NCBI GenBank assembly: GCA_963798805.1
Contig: CAWCVC010000011.1
Span: forward strand, 1 to 64,000
Direction: 5' to 3'
Source of the DNA: CAVZCK01 sp963798805
Lineage (GTDB): Bacteria; Pseudomonadota; Alphaproteobacteria; Rhizobiales; Rhodomicrobiaceae
DNA length: 64,000 bases
Each line of letters begins with the position of its first letter. Within the stretch, counting starts at the first letter, position 1. Shown here in pieces: positions 8,361 through 15,743 of this stretch. A model generated the notes under the pieces. It saw nothing but the letters and a program-made list of their open reading frames with translations, searched no databases and had not been told where the DNA came from. The position numbers and the translations under genes were made by a program.

Positions 8361-8483
8361 TATTGCGTAGATTTAATCTGGATGAACTTCCGTCTGCGGA
8401 ATACCTCCCTCAACCAGCGCGCACCGTGGTCTGAGAACATCGGAATTCAGCTGCTTGTTATGCTCTGCATAAAGACAATGAGG

Positions 8484-8846
8484 CTACCGGGCACGCCCGC
8501 GTTGCGGCGGCATTGGCGGGACGTGTTCGGGATTCGCCAACCGCCAAATCGGAATTTTGACGTGATCGCCGGCGACCTGCTCGCCGGTGTCTTTGAACAG
8601 ACCGCTGGCCAGCAGCGGCTTAATGAGTGGAGCATTTTCGCTCCAGTTTTTAATACCGATCGCATCTGGGTCTGTAGAAATATCGTAGGCCGAGAGATTA
8701 GTCGATAGGGTGGCGATCGGCTCGGATGTATCGGCATCGACCAGAGCGATAGCGATCTGGTTGCCCTGCGAGTAGCGGCCGACACGCACAAGTGCGCGGC
8801 CGTAGCTGTCGAGATCAACTTCTCCTATTGTCTGAAAACGCGTCAT
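8484..8846 (-). CDS. Hypothetical island protein
   Basis: This 120-aa soluble protein begins MTRFQTIGEVDLDSYGRAL and has a mixed alpha/beta pattern without membrane segments. The sequence IAIALVDADTSEPIATLSTN reads like a beta-hairpin of small plasmid or island proteins, but I cannot place it in a named family. It is transcribed toward the GHKL gene (convergent). A 12-bp palindrome (8896-8907) lies 50 bp upstream of its start. Codon use is host-like. Confidence 0.55.
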   Translation of the reverse strand: MTRFQTIGEVDLDSYGRALVRVGRYSQGNQIAIALVDADTSEPIATLSTNLSAYDISTDPDAIGIKNWSENAPLIKPLLASGLFKDTGEQVAGDHVKIPIWRLANPEHVPPMPPQRGRAR

Positions 8847-8895
8847 AATCGATAGAATTATACTGATTTATGACTTCAATATTCATGACGATTAT

Positions 8896-8907
8896 ATGAA
8901 ATTTCAT
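8896..8907. promoter_or_regulatory. Perfect 12-bp palindrome
   Basis: ATGAAATTTCAT lies 50 bp upstream of the minus-strand gene at 8484-8846, in an AT-rich promoter-like stretch. A candidate operator. Confidence 0.3.
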
Positions 8908-9009
8908 GGAGAGGATGCACAAGGCAGCTATTCAACAATAGCCTCTCCGCCTCTGAAGCGGCGAGTGGCATCGGCATCCGCGATGGTGGAATCGGGTTGA
9001 TATAAAGCA

Positions 9010-9039
9010 AAGGCCGTTCGGGTTTCCCCTTACGGCCTT
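9010..9039. terminator. Hairpin with AAGGCCGT / ACGGCCTT arms
   Basis: AAGGCCGT (9010-9017) pairs with ACGGCCTT (9032-9039) around a 14-nt pyrimidine-rich loop. No clear U-tract follows, so termination is uncertain. It sits in the 326-bp gap (8847-9172) between two minus-strand genes. Confidence 0.3.
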
Positions 9040-9042
9040 GGG

Positions 9043-9060
9043 CCTGTGGCGCGCCACAGG
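9043..9060. promoter_or_regulatory. Perfect 18-bp palindrome
   Basis: CCTGTGGCGCGCCACAGG equals its own reverse complement. It lies immediately right of the 9010-9039 hairpin. A loop-less perfect palindrome of this length suggests a dimeric DNA-binding site, not a terminator. Confidence 0.4.
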
Positions 9061-9172
9061 TGGGTTGAACTTCACTATATTCGCCGGGGGTAAAGATCCA
9101 GAAAAAGCGATTTGCCGCGATCGGATCAGGTATAGCGTGCCGCTATCATTTTCGATTAAAAGACACGATTTT

Positions 9173-9493
9173 TCAGGCGGTAGACTTGCGAATCGACGGA
9201 GATGCTAAGTCAGGATGTTCGGGAATATTCCGTGCACTGTGCAGTATGCGCGTGATTTCGATGTCCTCATTGGTCAGGCGGTAGAAAACCCGGAAGGGTT
9301 TAATCACCCAGTGACGAATACCGGGGCCTATGTCTGGCTGCAGCTGGCCATGGAAGGGATAGTGGTCGAGATAGGTGAAAGCTTCGAGAAAGCGCTGGTG
9401 GTAATCCAGCGCAACGGTCGGGCTGCGCTCATCCAGATAGAGAAGGATCTGAGTAAGGTCGTCTTCGGCCTTCTTTGTGAGCTGATAGGTCAC
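9173..9493 (-). CDS. RelE/ParE-type toxin
   Basis: The protein has the ParE pattern: an N-terminal VTYQLTKKAEDDLTQILLYL helix pair, then YHQRFLEAFTYLDHYP, PDIGPGIRHWVIKPFRVFYR and the terminal ITRILHSARNIPEHP. I start it at the GTG at 9491-9493, which overlaps the antitoxin TGA (GTGA) and begins at the usual ParE N-terminus, giving 106 aa; an upstream start at 9523 would add ten residues. ParE toxins poison DNA gyrase, while RelE relatives cleave mRNA. The antitoxin gene is directly upstream. Confidence 0.83.
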   Translation of the reverse strand: MTYQLTKKAEDDLTQILLYLDERSPTVALDYHQRFLEAFTYLDHYPFHGQLQPDIGPGIRHWVIKPFRVFYRLTNEDIEITRILHSARNIPEHPDLASPSIRKSTA

Positions 9494-9771
9494 GCGCGGC
9501 GATGGGCCTGGACACGTTCCCAAATGCGAGCCATGGCGGCAGGGCCGTCGAGCGGGTTGCCGTTTTCATCAACGGCGGGGCCACTGTCGATACCTTCCTG
9601 CACAAGACGACGGAGCTCGTCGATAGTGTAATCGCCGCTATGCGTGTGTTGTATGGCATCGTCGAGCATACCGCTCAGATAGGCGCGTGCGTGTGCCTCA
9701 TCCTTGAACCGGCGGGCCGCGATTTCCGCCTGAATCCAGGCTTCCTGCTTCGGTGTGAGTTCAAATTTCAT
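9490..9771 (-). CDS. ParD-like antitoxin
   Basis: This 93-aa protein opens with FELTPKQEAWIQAEIAARRF, the ribbon-helix-helix-type start common to ParD antitoxins, followed by an acidic, probably disordered C-terminal tail (GDYTIDELRRLVQEGIDSGP, then PLDGPAAMARIWERV) that would wrap the toxin. The 3-nt overlap with the toxin frame indicates translational coupling. It probably also represses its own promoter. Confidence 0.78.
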   Translation of the reverse strand: MKFELTPKQEAWIQAEIAARRFKDEAHARAYLSGMLDDAIQHTHSGDYTIDELRRLVQEGIDSGPAVDENGNPLDGPAAMARIWERVQAHRRA

Positions 9772-9835
9772 AGATCAATTATAGGGTTTCGGCGGGTGAA
9801 ACACAAGCAAGTAACCATTTAGGCACCCGCTCGTC

Positions 9836-10054
9836 TTAACAATAACCGCGCCGCTGCTTAGTGGCGATCAGCCGCTCCCTGGCCTCGGCAGCACCTGCCA
9901 TCGTTTCGTAGGTATTCAGCAAATATTGCGGCCTGCGACCTATCCGACCCCACTCCCGGATCAATGTCCATTCGCCGAACAAGGTTGGTTGAACCGTCAC
10001 AGCATAAAACCTGGCCATATTGGCTGTGGGATCGATCCGGTAAAGCGTGGTCAT
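9836..10054 (-). CDS. WGR-domain protein
   Basis: This 72-aa protein is essentially one WGR domain: RFYAVTVQPTLFGEWTLIRE, then WGRIGRRPQ, then YETMAGAAEARERLIATKQ. WGR domains bind nucleic acid, for example in PARPs and some DNA-repair or modification proteins; stand-alone copies are common on mobile elements and of unknown role. Its ATG overlaps the stop of the invertase gene (ATGA, 10051-10054), so the two are made from one transcript. It may be an accessory DNA-binding factor for the recombinase, which is inference. Confidence 0.82.
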   Translation of the reverse strand: MTTLYRIDPTANMARFYAVTVQPTLFGEWTLIREWGRIGRRPQYLLNTYETMAGAAEARERLIATKQRRGYC

Positions 10055-10617
10055 AGAGCCTCCTGCTTCCTTGTTTTCAGAGCGCGATAGAGCGTCATGC
10101 GGCCGACATTCAGGCGCTTGGCGATCGCGCTATGGGTCCAGCCCGGCGTGGAGATGAGAATCTTCGCCATTTCAATATCTTCCTCGGTGAGTTTGCGCGG
10201 CCGTCCGCCGGTGCGCCCTGCGGCGCGGGCAGCGGCAAGGCCGGCGAGCGTGCGTTCGCGGATCAGCGAGCGCTCGAACTCGGCCAGGGCGCTGAAAATA
10301 TGAAAGGTCAGCCGGCCGGAGGGCGTTGAGGTATCGATTTGCTCGGTGAGAGAGCGCAACTGGACGTGCTTACCATCGAGGGCGGCAACGGTTTCGATCA
10401 GCTGCTGGAGGGATCGGGCGAGACGGTCGAGCTTCCAGACGACGAGGGTATCGCCGGCGCGCATGTGATCGAGAACGCGAGCAAGCTGCGGCCGGTCAGC
10501 TTTTGCACCGGATGCGGCTTCCTCGAAAATCCGCTCACAACCGGCTGCATTTAGAGCCTGCCGCTGCAGAGCGAGATCCTGATCGAGGGTAGAGACGCGG
10601 GCATAACCAATTAGCAT
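10051..10617 (-). CDS. Hin-like serine recombinase (DNA invertase/resolvase)
   Basis: This 188-aa protein has the serine recombinase catalytic region: IGYARVSTLDQD (nucleophile Ser in RVST), VVWKLDRLARS and the E-helix motif AEFERSLIRERTLAGLAAAR, followed by GRTGGRPRKL and a C-terminal HTH (HSAIAKRLNVGRMTLYRAL). The ERTLAGLAAARA-GR-GGRP linker and the length closely recall Hin/Gin invertases. The recombinase is divergent from a secreted-protein gene, with repeated GTATCAAAA half-sites and an inverted pair of crossover-like sites in between. It therefore likely acts on the adjacent DNA. It could instead be a Tn3-type resolvase. Confidence 0.88.
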   Translation of the reverse strand: MLIGYARVSTLDQDLALQRQALNAAGCERIFEEAASGAKADRPQLARVLDHMRAGDTLVVWKLDRLARSLQQLIETVAALDGKHVQLRSLTEQIDTSTPSGRLTFHIFSALAEFERSLIRERTLAGLAAARAAGRTGGRPRKLTEEDIEMAKILISTPGWTHSAIAKRLNVGRMTLYRALKTRKQEAL

Positions 10618-10681
10618 GTATCAAAACTCAGTATACGTATTAACTTTGATACTATAACTTATGATACAGAGTTTTGATACA
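10617..10681. repeat. Recombinase half-site array
   Basis: TGTATCAAAACTC (10617-10629) and GAGTTTTGATACA (10669-10681) form a perfect 13-bp inverted repeat. CTTTGATAC (10645-10653) is a third copy of the half-site, and TCAGTATAC occurs at 10628-10636 and 10689-10697. The array abuts the recombinase start, so it is either a res-like site or its autoregulatory operator. Confidence 0.6.
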
Positions 10682-10727
10682 TAATTCGTCAGTATACTGA
10701 TCGAAATGCAGGGAGATTGAACGGCGT

Positions 10728-10898
10728 ATCAAAAACGTTCGTTTTTGGAATAAGCACCAATAGAAGGCGCGATGACTGTGATTATTTTCCAACAGCGGAA
10801 GAAGCAACTTTAAACAATTCGAACGTATTGCTCTAGTGTTTATACAAAATTAACGACTTATTGTTATATTTTATATTTAATAAACGAACGTTTTTGAA
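10728..10898. repeat. Candidate invertible segment bounded by crossover-like sites
   Basis: Exact 16-nt inverted copies lie at 10729-10744 and 10882-10897. Each has the layout of a serine-invertase crossover site: near-symmetric arms around a 2-bp core (AAACG-TT-CGTTT at the first, AAACG-AA-CGTTT at the second), cores at 10738-10739 and 10887-10888. The enclosed roughly 148 bp is AT-rich with promoter-like stretches and lies between the recombinase and the S74 gene. Confidence 0.55.
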
Positions 10899-10950
10899 AA
10901 CTGACGATTTATTGCATTTCAATGTATTGCGACGGTAGAAGGGGTATATT

Positions 10951-11835
10951 ATGGGACGCTTGGCATATCAAGGACACTGCATCGGAATTGCCGCTTTATT
11001 CGGGATATGCATTGCCCAGAATGCATGGGCATTGACGTATAACGGCTTAACGCCGTCCTTAAATAAGAGTGCCGATAGCGTCGCCCAGGTCGATGCCGCC
11101 TGCAATACTGCTTATCCGGGTTCCAGAGGGGCGTATATGAGCGACATGCTTGAGCTCATTAAAAATAGCCGGGGGACGTTGGCCGCAGGAAGCGGTCGGG
11201 TTATGGCCGTTTATGTATCTGGCTACCATGGCACGTACGCCGATTTCAATGAGGCCGAAGGCGTCATTTACGGAGCAGGCTCATCAAACGCGAGTGACTG
11301 CACCAATTCCGCTGTCAGCACGGACGATGGTGCTCTGGTTTCGGGGTCCGCGATTGGGCATATGCCTTGCAATAACAACGAACCCTGGCATTGCGTTTCC
11401 GGGACACTGGGCAGCGGCGACGATCTCGGCAACCACACCGCGACGCAGAATCTCGATATGAACAGCCACAACGTGAACAACGCCGCCGGCTATTTCCACG
11501 GGTCGGACAGACGCCTCAAGACGAATATCGTGCCCGTTTCGGGCCTCGCTATTCTGGAGCATCTGACCGGAGTCTCTTTCAACTGGAAGGATAGCGGCAG
11601 GCCCTCGACCGGGGTGATCGCGCAGGATGTCGAGAAGGTGATGCCGCAGGCGGTGATGACCGAGAAGAAAACGGGCATGAAAGAGGTCGATTACGACCAG
11701 ATCATCGCACCGCTGATTCAGGCGACGAAGGAGCTCGACGCCAAAGTGAAGGCGCTTGATGAAGACAACCGCGCGCTGCGCGAGGAAATGCGCGACCTGA
11801 AACAGCGGCAGCCACAAGGGGCGGGATCGCGTTAG
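10951..11835 (+). CDS. Secreted protein with S74 intramolecular chaperone domain
   Basis: This 294-aa protein has a signal peptide (hydrophobic 10-28, ending NAWA). A Cys-containing middle region of unknown fold follows. A C-terminal Peptidase_S74 module (about 183-285) has the self-cleavage dyad in SDRRLK (S185, K190), then GVIAQDVEKVMPQAV and DYDQIIAPLIQATKEL, and ends in a coiled coil. S74 domains trimerise and then cleave themselves off phage tailspikes, fibres and some surface proteins. A secreted, non-phage host protein carrying one is unusual. It is the first gene after the candidate invertible segment and is followed by an RCC1/LamG protein. Confidence 0.8.
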   Translation: MGRLAYQGHCIGIAALFGICIAQNAWALTYNGLTPSLNKSADSVAQVDAACNTAYPGSRGAYMSDMLELIKNSRGTLAAGSGRVMAVYVSGYHGTYADFNEAEGVIYGAGSSNASDCTNSAVSTDDGALVSGSAIGHMPCNNNEPWHCVSGTLGSGDDLGNHTATQNLDMNSHNVNNAAGYFHGSDRRLKTNIVPVSGLAILEHLTGVSFNWKDSGRPSTGVIAQDVEKVMPQAVMTEKKTGMKEVDYDQIIAPLIQATKELDAKVKALDEDNRALREEMRDLKQRQPQGAGSR

Positions 11836-11912
11836 CGCGGTTCCGTTGACGGGGACTCGCAATGCGGGACCCCGCCGCGGGGGAAGAAAAACAAAGACAC
11901 ATCACGAGGTAT

Positions 11913-14405
11913 ATGCACCAGACGAGTCAGAAACGCCATCGGATGCCAACTATGGCAGACGCAGATATCGGGCTACGCGTTTTGGTTCCGGTCGTATTCC
12001 TATTTTGCGCTGCATTAGATTCCCTCGCTTTCGCGGCCGCTTGCCCCGGTGCGGCGACGACGCTTTCCGGCAAGAGCGATACAGTCTGTGCGATCAAAAC
12101 TGACGGTAGCATCGCGTGTTGGGGGGGAAATGGCCACGGCGAGGTCAGCAATGTCCCGTCGGGAACGAATTTCATTTCCGTATCAGCCGCGTGGCGAAAT
12201 GTCTGTGCCATTAAGGCCGACGATTCGGTCGTTTGTTGGGGCAGCAATGCCGACGGCGTCGTCAGCGGCGCGCCAAGCACCAAAGATTTTGTCGCGGTGT
12301 CTGTCGGTGACGGGGGAGCTAATAACGACTTCGCCTGCGGCCTGAAAACCGACGGTTCGATCCAATGCTGGGGCAGCCCGCCGGGCACTCCCGCCGGCAG
12401 CGGCTATGTCGAGGTGAGCAGCGGGTTTCATGTCGTCTGCGGAGTCAAGAGCGACAATACTATGACCTGCAAGGGCGGCTATAAAACCGGCTATCCAACG
12501 ACCAATGTCGCCCAGGTCGGCACCGGCGATGAGTGGAATTATACGATCAAGACCGACGGCTCGATTGGCACGGCATTTCCTAACCCGCCCGGAGGATCAC
12601 CTCCGTCCGGCAATAATTTCGTCTTCGTCAGCACCGGCTACGATCCAGTCTGCGCGTTAAAAACGGATGGGAGCATCAAATGCTGGGGCGATAATAGCAA
12701 CGGCGAGGTGAGCGGCGCGCCCGGCGGCACCGGCTACGTGTCGGTAGCGGCCGGAGGTACTCATGCCTGCGCCGAGAAGAATGACGGCACTGTCACCTGC
12801 TGGGGCGATAACGGCGCGGGCCAGTTGAATGTACCGGTTGGTCTCGTGGCAAAACAACCTAGCTGTAGCTTCGGTGGCGGCGGCACCGCCTGCGCGGACA
12901 GTGGCTTCATGGTGACCGGCAGTGGTGGCAGCCTGCAGATTGACGAGTGCGGCGAGTGCCGCGTCGTCACCAACAACAATGCCGCTGATCTTTATGTACC
13001 GACCCAATACGATACCGAATGGTATACGGGTGGCTCGTCCTTCCTGGAAAACCTACCTGCCAATGCGACGGCGAACGCCTGCCCATCGAGTTGCACCGTT
13101 ACCTCCGGCACCACCTGGACCGCAGGCAGCGATACCTGCACCGTGCCGTCGGACGTAATGATCGCGGATGGTGGCAACCAGCTCGTCACCGATTCCACTG
13201 CGCCGACGACCGGGGACATAACCTATAACTGCGCAGCGGGCGTCGTCAGCAGTTCGGGCGCGACATGCACGGCTGGCGGAGGGTCGCCCTTCGACTTCAC
13301 CGATGTGACCGATGCGACGGCAGGGGATCAATATAGCTCTAGCGCTACCGTGAGCGGAGTTTCCGGCACGAAGACGGCAACGGTGGTGGGCTCGCCGGAC
13401 GTGCAGATCAGCAAAGACGGGGTGAGTTGGGGAACGAGCTTCGCCTTCACCAACGGCGATCCGATCTATATCCATATGAATGCCAGCAGCAAGAGCGGCG
13501 CGAAGAAAGTCGCCGTCGTCGTCGTCGGCAACCTGGCGGTCAACTGGGAAGTGACGAATGCCTGCGGCAGCACCTATGCGGGCTGCGCCTCGGCAACCGT
13601 CAACTGGACGGTGGGAAGCGACAGTTGCTCAGCAACGATCGCGACAGGTAACGATACCGACATTAATGGTGTGACCAACTCTACGGGACCGGCCACCGGA
13701 TCGGCCAACTTCCAGTGCAATATAGGCAGTTGGGTCGAACAGTCGGGTTCGAGTTGCTCCAGCGGCGGCGGCTGTACCACGAGTGGCCTGGTAGCGAAGT
13801 GGGATATGGATGAAACCTCTGGCACCACCGCCAACAATTCCAGCGGCAACGGCTATAACGGTGCCATGGCCGGCGGCATGACCGCCGCTGGCGCTACCGC
13901 GCCGGGGATTATCGGCAATTCGTTCCATTTCACGGGTAATAACCGATTCAAGATAACCAGTTTTACCATTCCTGCCACCGATAAGGGGACGATCGCGTTC
14001 TGGATGAACCCGGATAGTCTCAGCGCACGCGCGCGGTTCCTTGGTTCCAGCGACGACTACGAAGTCCAGTATGACGGCAGCGGTCACGTGAGCAACGAAT
14101 TGGATGTCAGCGGCGCAAACGGGCTCAACGCCACGAGCCTGCCGCCCGTCGGCAGCTGGACGCATGTCGTCTTTACCTTTAACGGCACCGGCGTAAGTCA
14201 AATCTATTATAACGGCGTGTTGAATAAACAAGGATCAGTTGTCAATTCCCACCCCAGCGGTACGGTCGCGCTGACCGTCGGCGATCGCACGGGACAGGGT
14301 GATTACTATCACGGCTACATGGACGATGTGCGCATCTATGACCGCGTACTGACCGCACCGGAAATTGCCGATCTGTACGGCAGCGGAACGGGTTGCGCGC
14401 CATAA
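11913..14405 (+). CDS. Secreted RCC1-repeat / LamG-like protein
   Basis: This large secreted protein has RCC1-like repeats in its first third (repeated units such as CAIKTDGSIACWG, CAIKADDSVVCWG, CGLKTDGSIQCWG, CALKTDGSIKCWG). These predict a beta-propeller with one disulfide-capable Cys pair per blade. A Cys- and Thr/Ser-rich middle follows. The C-terminal LamG/ConA-like lectin domain (LVAKWDMDETSGTTANNSSG to YMDDVRIYDRVLTAPEIADL) likely binds glycans. I chose the ATG at 11913 (GAGG six bases upstream); an earlier ATG at 11862 and later ones at 11943 and 11952 are alternatives. A hydrophobic export segment follows (VLVPVVFLFCAALDSLAFA). Probably cotranscribed with the S74 protein. Confidence 0.78.
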   Translation: MHQTSQKRHRMPTMADADIGLRVLVPVVFLFCAALDSLAFAAACPGAATTLSGKSDTVCAIKTDGSIACWGGNGHGEVSNVPSGTNFISVSAAWRNVCAIKADDSVVCWGSNADGVVSGAPSTKDFVAVSVGDGGANNDFACGLKTDGSIQCWGSPPGTPAGSGYVEVSSGFHVVCGVKSDNTMTCKGGYKTGYPTTNVAQVGTGDEWNYTIKTDGSIGTAFPNPPGGSPPSGNNFVFVSTGYDPVCALKTDGSIKCWGDNSNGEVSGAPGGTGYVSVAAGGTHACAEKNDGTVTCWGDNGAGQLNVPVGLVAKQPSCSFGGGGTACADSGFMVTGSGGSLQIDECGECRVVTNNNAADLYVPTQYDTEWYTGGSSFLENLPANATANACPSSCTVTSGTTWTAGSDTCTVPSDVMIADGGNQLVTDSTAPTTGDITYNCAAGVVSSSGATCTAGGGSPFDFTDVTDATAGDQYSSSATVSGVSGTKTATVVGSPDVQISKDGVSWGTSFAFTNGDPIYIHMNASSKSGAKKVAVVVVGNLAVNWEVTNACGSTYAGCASATVNWTVGSDSCSATIATGNDTDINGVTNSTGPATGSANFQCNIGSWVEQSGSSCSSGGGCTTSGLVAKWDMDETSGTTANNSSGNGYNGAMAGGMTAAGATAPGIIGNSFHFTGNNRFKITSFTIPATDKGTIAFWMNPDSLSARARFLGSSDDYEVQYDGSGHVSNELDVSGANGLNATSLPPVGSWTHVVFTFNGTGVSQIYYNGVLNKQGSVVNSHPSGTVALTVGDRTGQGDYYHGYMDDVRIYDRVLTAPEIADLYGSGTGCAP

Positions 14406-14471
14406 TCGGAGAAAAGCGCAAGTCGAGGGGAAGCCTACTCTGACGCGCAGGATTTCCTTGTAATCGCTGCC

Positions 14472-14876
14472 CTATCGTTGTGGGCTTGCCTCGACAGAAT
14501 TCTCAGTGCGCCCAGCGACGATCCGATCCGCAAACCCGGCCGCCTTCTCAACCTGCGAAGTAACGATGTCGCCGGCGAGCCCTCCAATCGCTGGTGCGAT
14601 GCCGCGGCGGGCATCGAGAATGGCCTCGGTAATCTTCGTGCCGGCGCGCTGGAGATCGGCAACGACGCTCTCCCGCAGCTCCTTGTATTCAGTGGCCAGC
14701 TCCCCCGCCGCCTGGCGCAGTTCGTCCGTCTGCAGGGCATTCGATAGATGCACCGCGGCCTCATCGAGCGGGCGCAGGCGCGGGCGGGGAGTTGAGGCTT
14801 CTTCCGCCGTCACGGAAATTGATAAGGGAGCTTCCTCGGTCTCCTCGGGGAGCTGAGACTGTGATTCAACGAGCAT
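14472..14876 (-). CDS. Hypothetical island protein, helical
   Basis: This 134-aa protein has a charged N-terminus (ETEEAPLSISVTAEE), then predicted helices (DELRQAAGELATEYKELRES) and an Ala/Gly-rich hydrophobic-leaning stretch (AIGGLAGDIVTSQVEKAAGF). No known domain is recognised. It is followed on the same strand by other small genes of the integrase-proximal module, an arrangement common in alphaproteobacterial islands. Possible coiled coil; function unknown. Confidence 0.55.
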   Translation of the reverse strand: MLVESQSQLPEETEEAPLSISVTAEEASTPRPRLRPLDEAAVHLSNALQTDELRQAAGELATEYKELRESVVADLQRAGTKITEAILDARRGIAPAIGGLAGDIVTSQVEKAAGFADRIVAGRTENSVEASPQR

Positions 14877-14985
14877 GGTAAATCCTTTCTACGCCAATCA
14901 CTTAGAGACACACGGCCCGGACATCCGTGCGGCGTAGTGAGCACGGGTTCCGGGCCGGCGGCGGGTACGCGCCGCCTCATGCGGA

Positions 14986-15360
14986 TTAGCTGATTTCGAT
15001 AGGGCTTTCAGCGCCGTGGCGAGCGCGCGCGGCATGGCTCGCAGCAGGGCGCTCGGGCAATTTGATCTTGCCCTGTGCAATCAGATCCCCAACCGCATCT
15101 GTCTGCAATTCGCGTCGGACCTTCGCGACCTGGCTTGTGCGATTGCGAGCGTTGTTAGACACGAGAGCTTCCGCTGCGTAAGCGGCAGCACGGCCGGTCT
15201 CGTTGATTAGCTCCCGCGCTTCCGCCGTTGCCGGATTCGGCTCGTACTTGCGCTCCTGCGGCTCAGCGTCAACTCCTGCCGCAGCGGGCTTTTCATCCGG
15301 CTGCTTCTCGTGTTTCTTGCGACTAAAATAGGATTTCTTAGGTTTGGTCTCGGTAGTCAT
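14986..15360 (-). CDS. Hypothetical basic island protein
   Basis: This protein starts MTTETKPKKSYFSRKKHEKQ. I chose the ATG at 15360 because GGAGG lies nine bases upstream; the longer frame from 15402 lacks such a site. The 124-aa product is Lys/Arg/Glu-rich and probably disordered at the N-terminus, then helical (ATAEARELINETGRAAAYAA). No family is recognised. A perfect CtrA-type box (15427-15441) lies 67 bp upstream. Confidence 0.58.
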   Translation of the reverse strand: MTTETKPKKSYFSRKKHEKQPDEKPAAAGVDAEPQERKYEPNPATAEARELINETGRAAAYAAEALVSNNARNRTSQVAKVRRELQTDAVGDLIAQGKIKLPERPAASHAARARHGAESPIEIS

Positions 15361-15418
15361 AACTTTTCCTCCAGGGTTATGGTTGATACCGAGACTATGC
15401 ATAGTTAATTTTTCTCAA

Positions 15419-15441
15419 TTTGTTTGTTAAGATTTGGTTAA
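15419..15441. promoter_or_regulatory. CtrA-type box within a repeated 18-bp motif
   Basis: TTAAGATTTGGTTAA (15427-15441) matches TTAA-N7-TTAA exactly. The preceding 18 nt (15419-15436) recur identically at 2804-2821 upstream of the radical SAM gene. Confidence 0.5.
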
Positions 15442-15743
15442 ATATCCACAGGCCTATACACAGACCCTTCACGTTTCGACAAAAGCAATTCCAGTATTAT
15501 TGCGCAGTCGTGAGTAAGGAATATTGCCGCGGCAGGGATCCAAGCCCGAAGGGCGGAGACACGCAGTGGCTCCGTTCACGCGAGCCCGGCCTGGAGGGGC
15601 CGCCCAAGCCCCCTGCCCCAATCATAAATGCCTCAGGATAAATCAATACGTCCCGAACATACACTGACGGATCGAAACCCGACGGCAAAACCACGACAAG
15701 AATGCAGCCGTCTCAACCGTCTGTAGTGGGCATCGTCCCGAGC
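15442..15743. other. Intergenic stretch without a supported gene
   Basis: I see only short frames with no family signal or ribosome-binding site. The left part holds the likely promoter of the gene starting at 15360. Confidence 0.4.
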
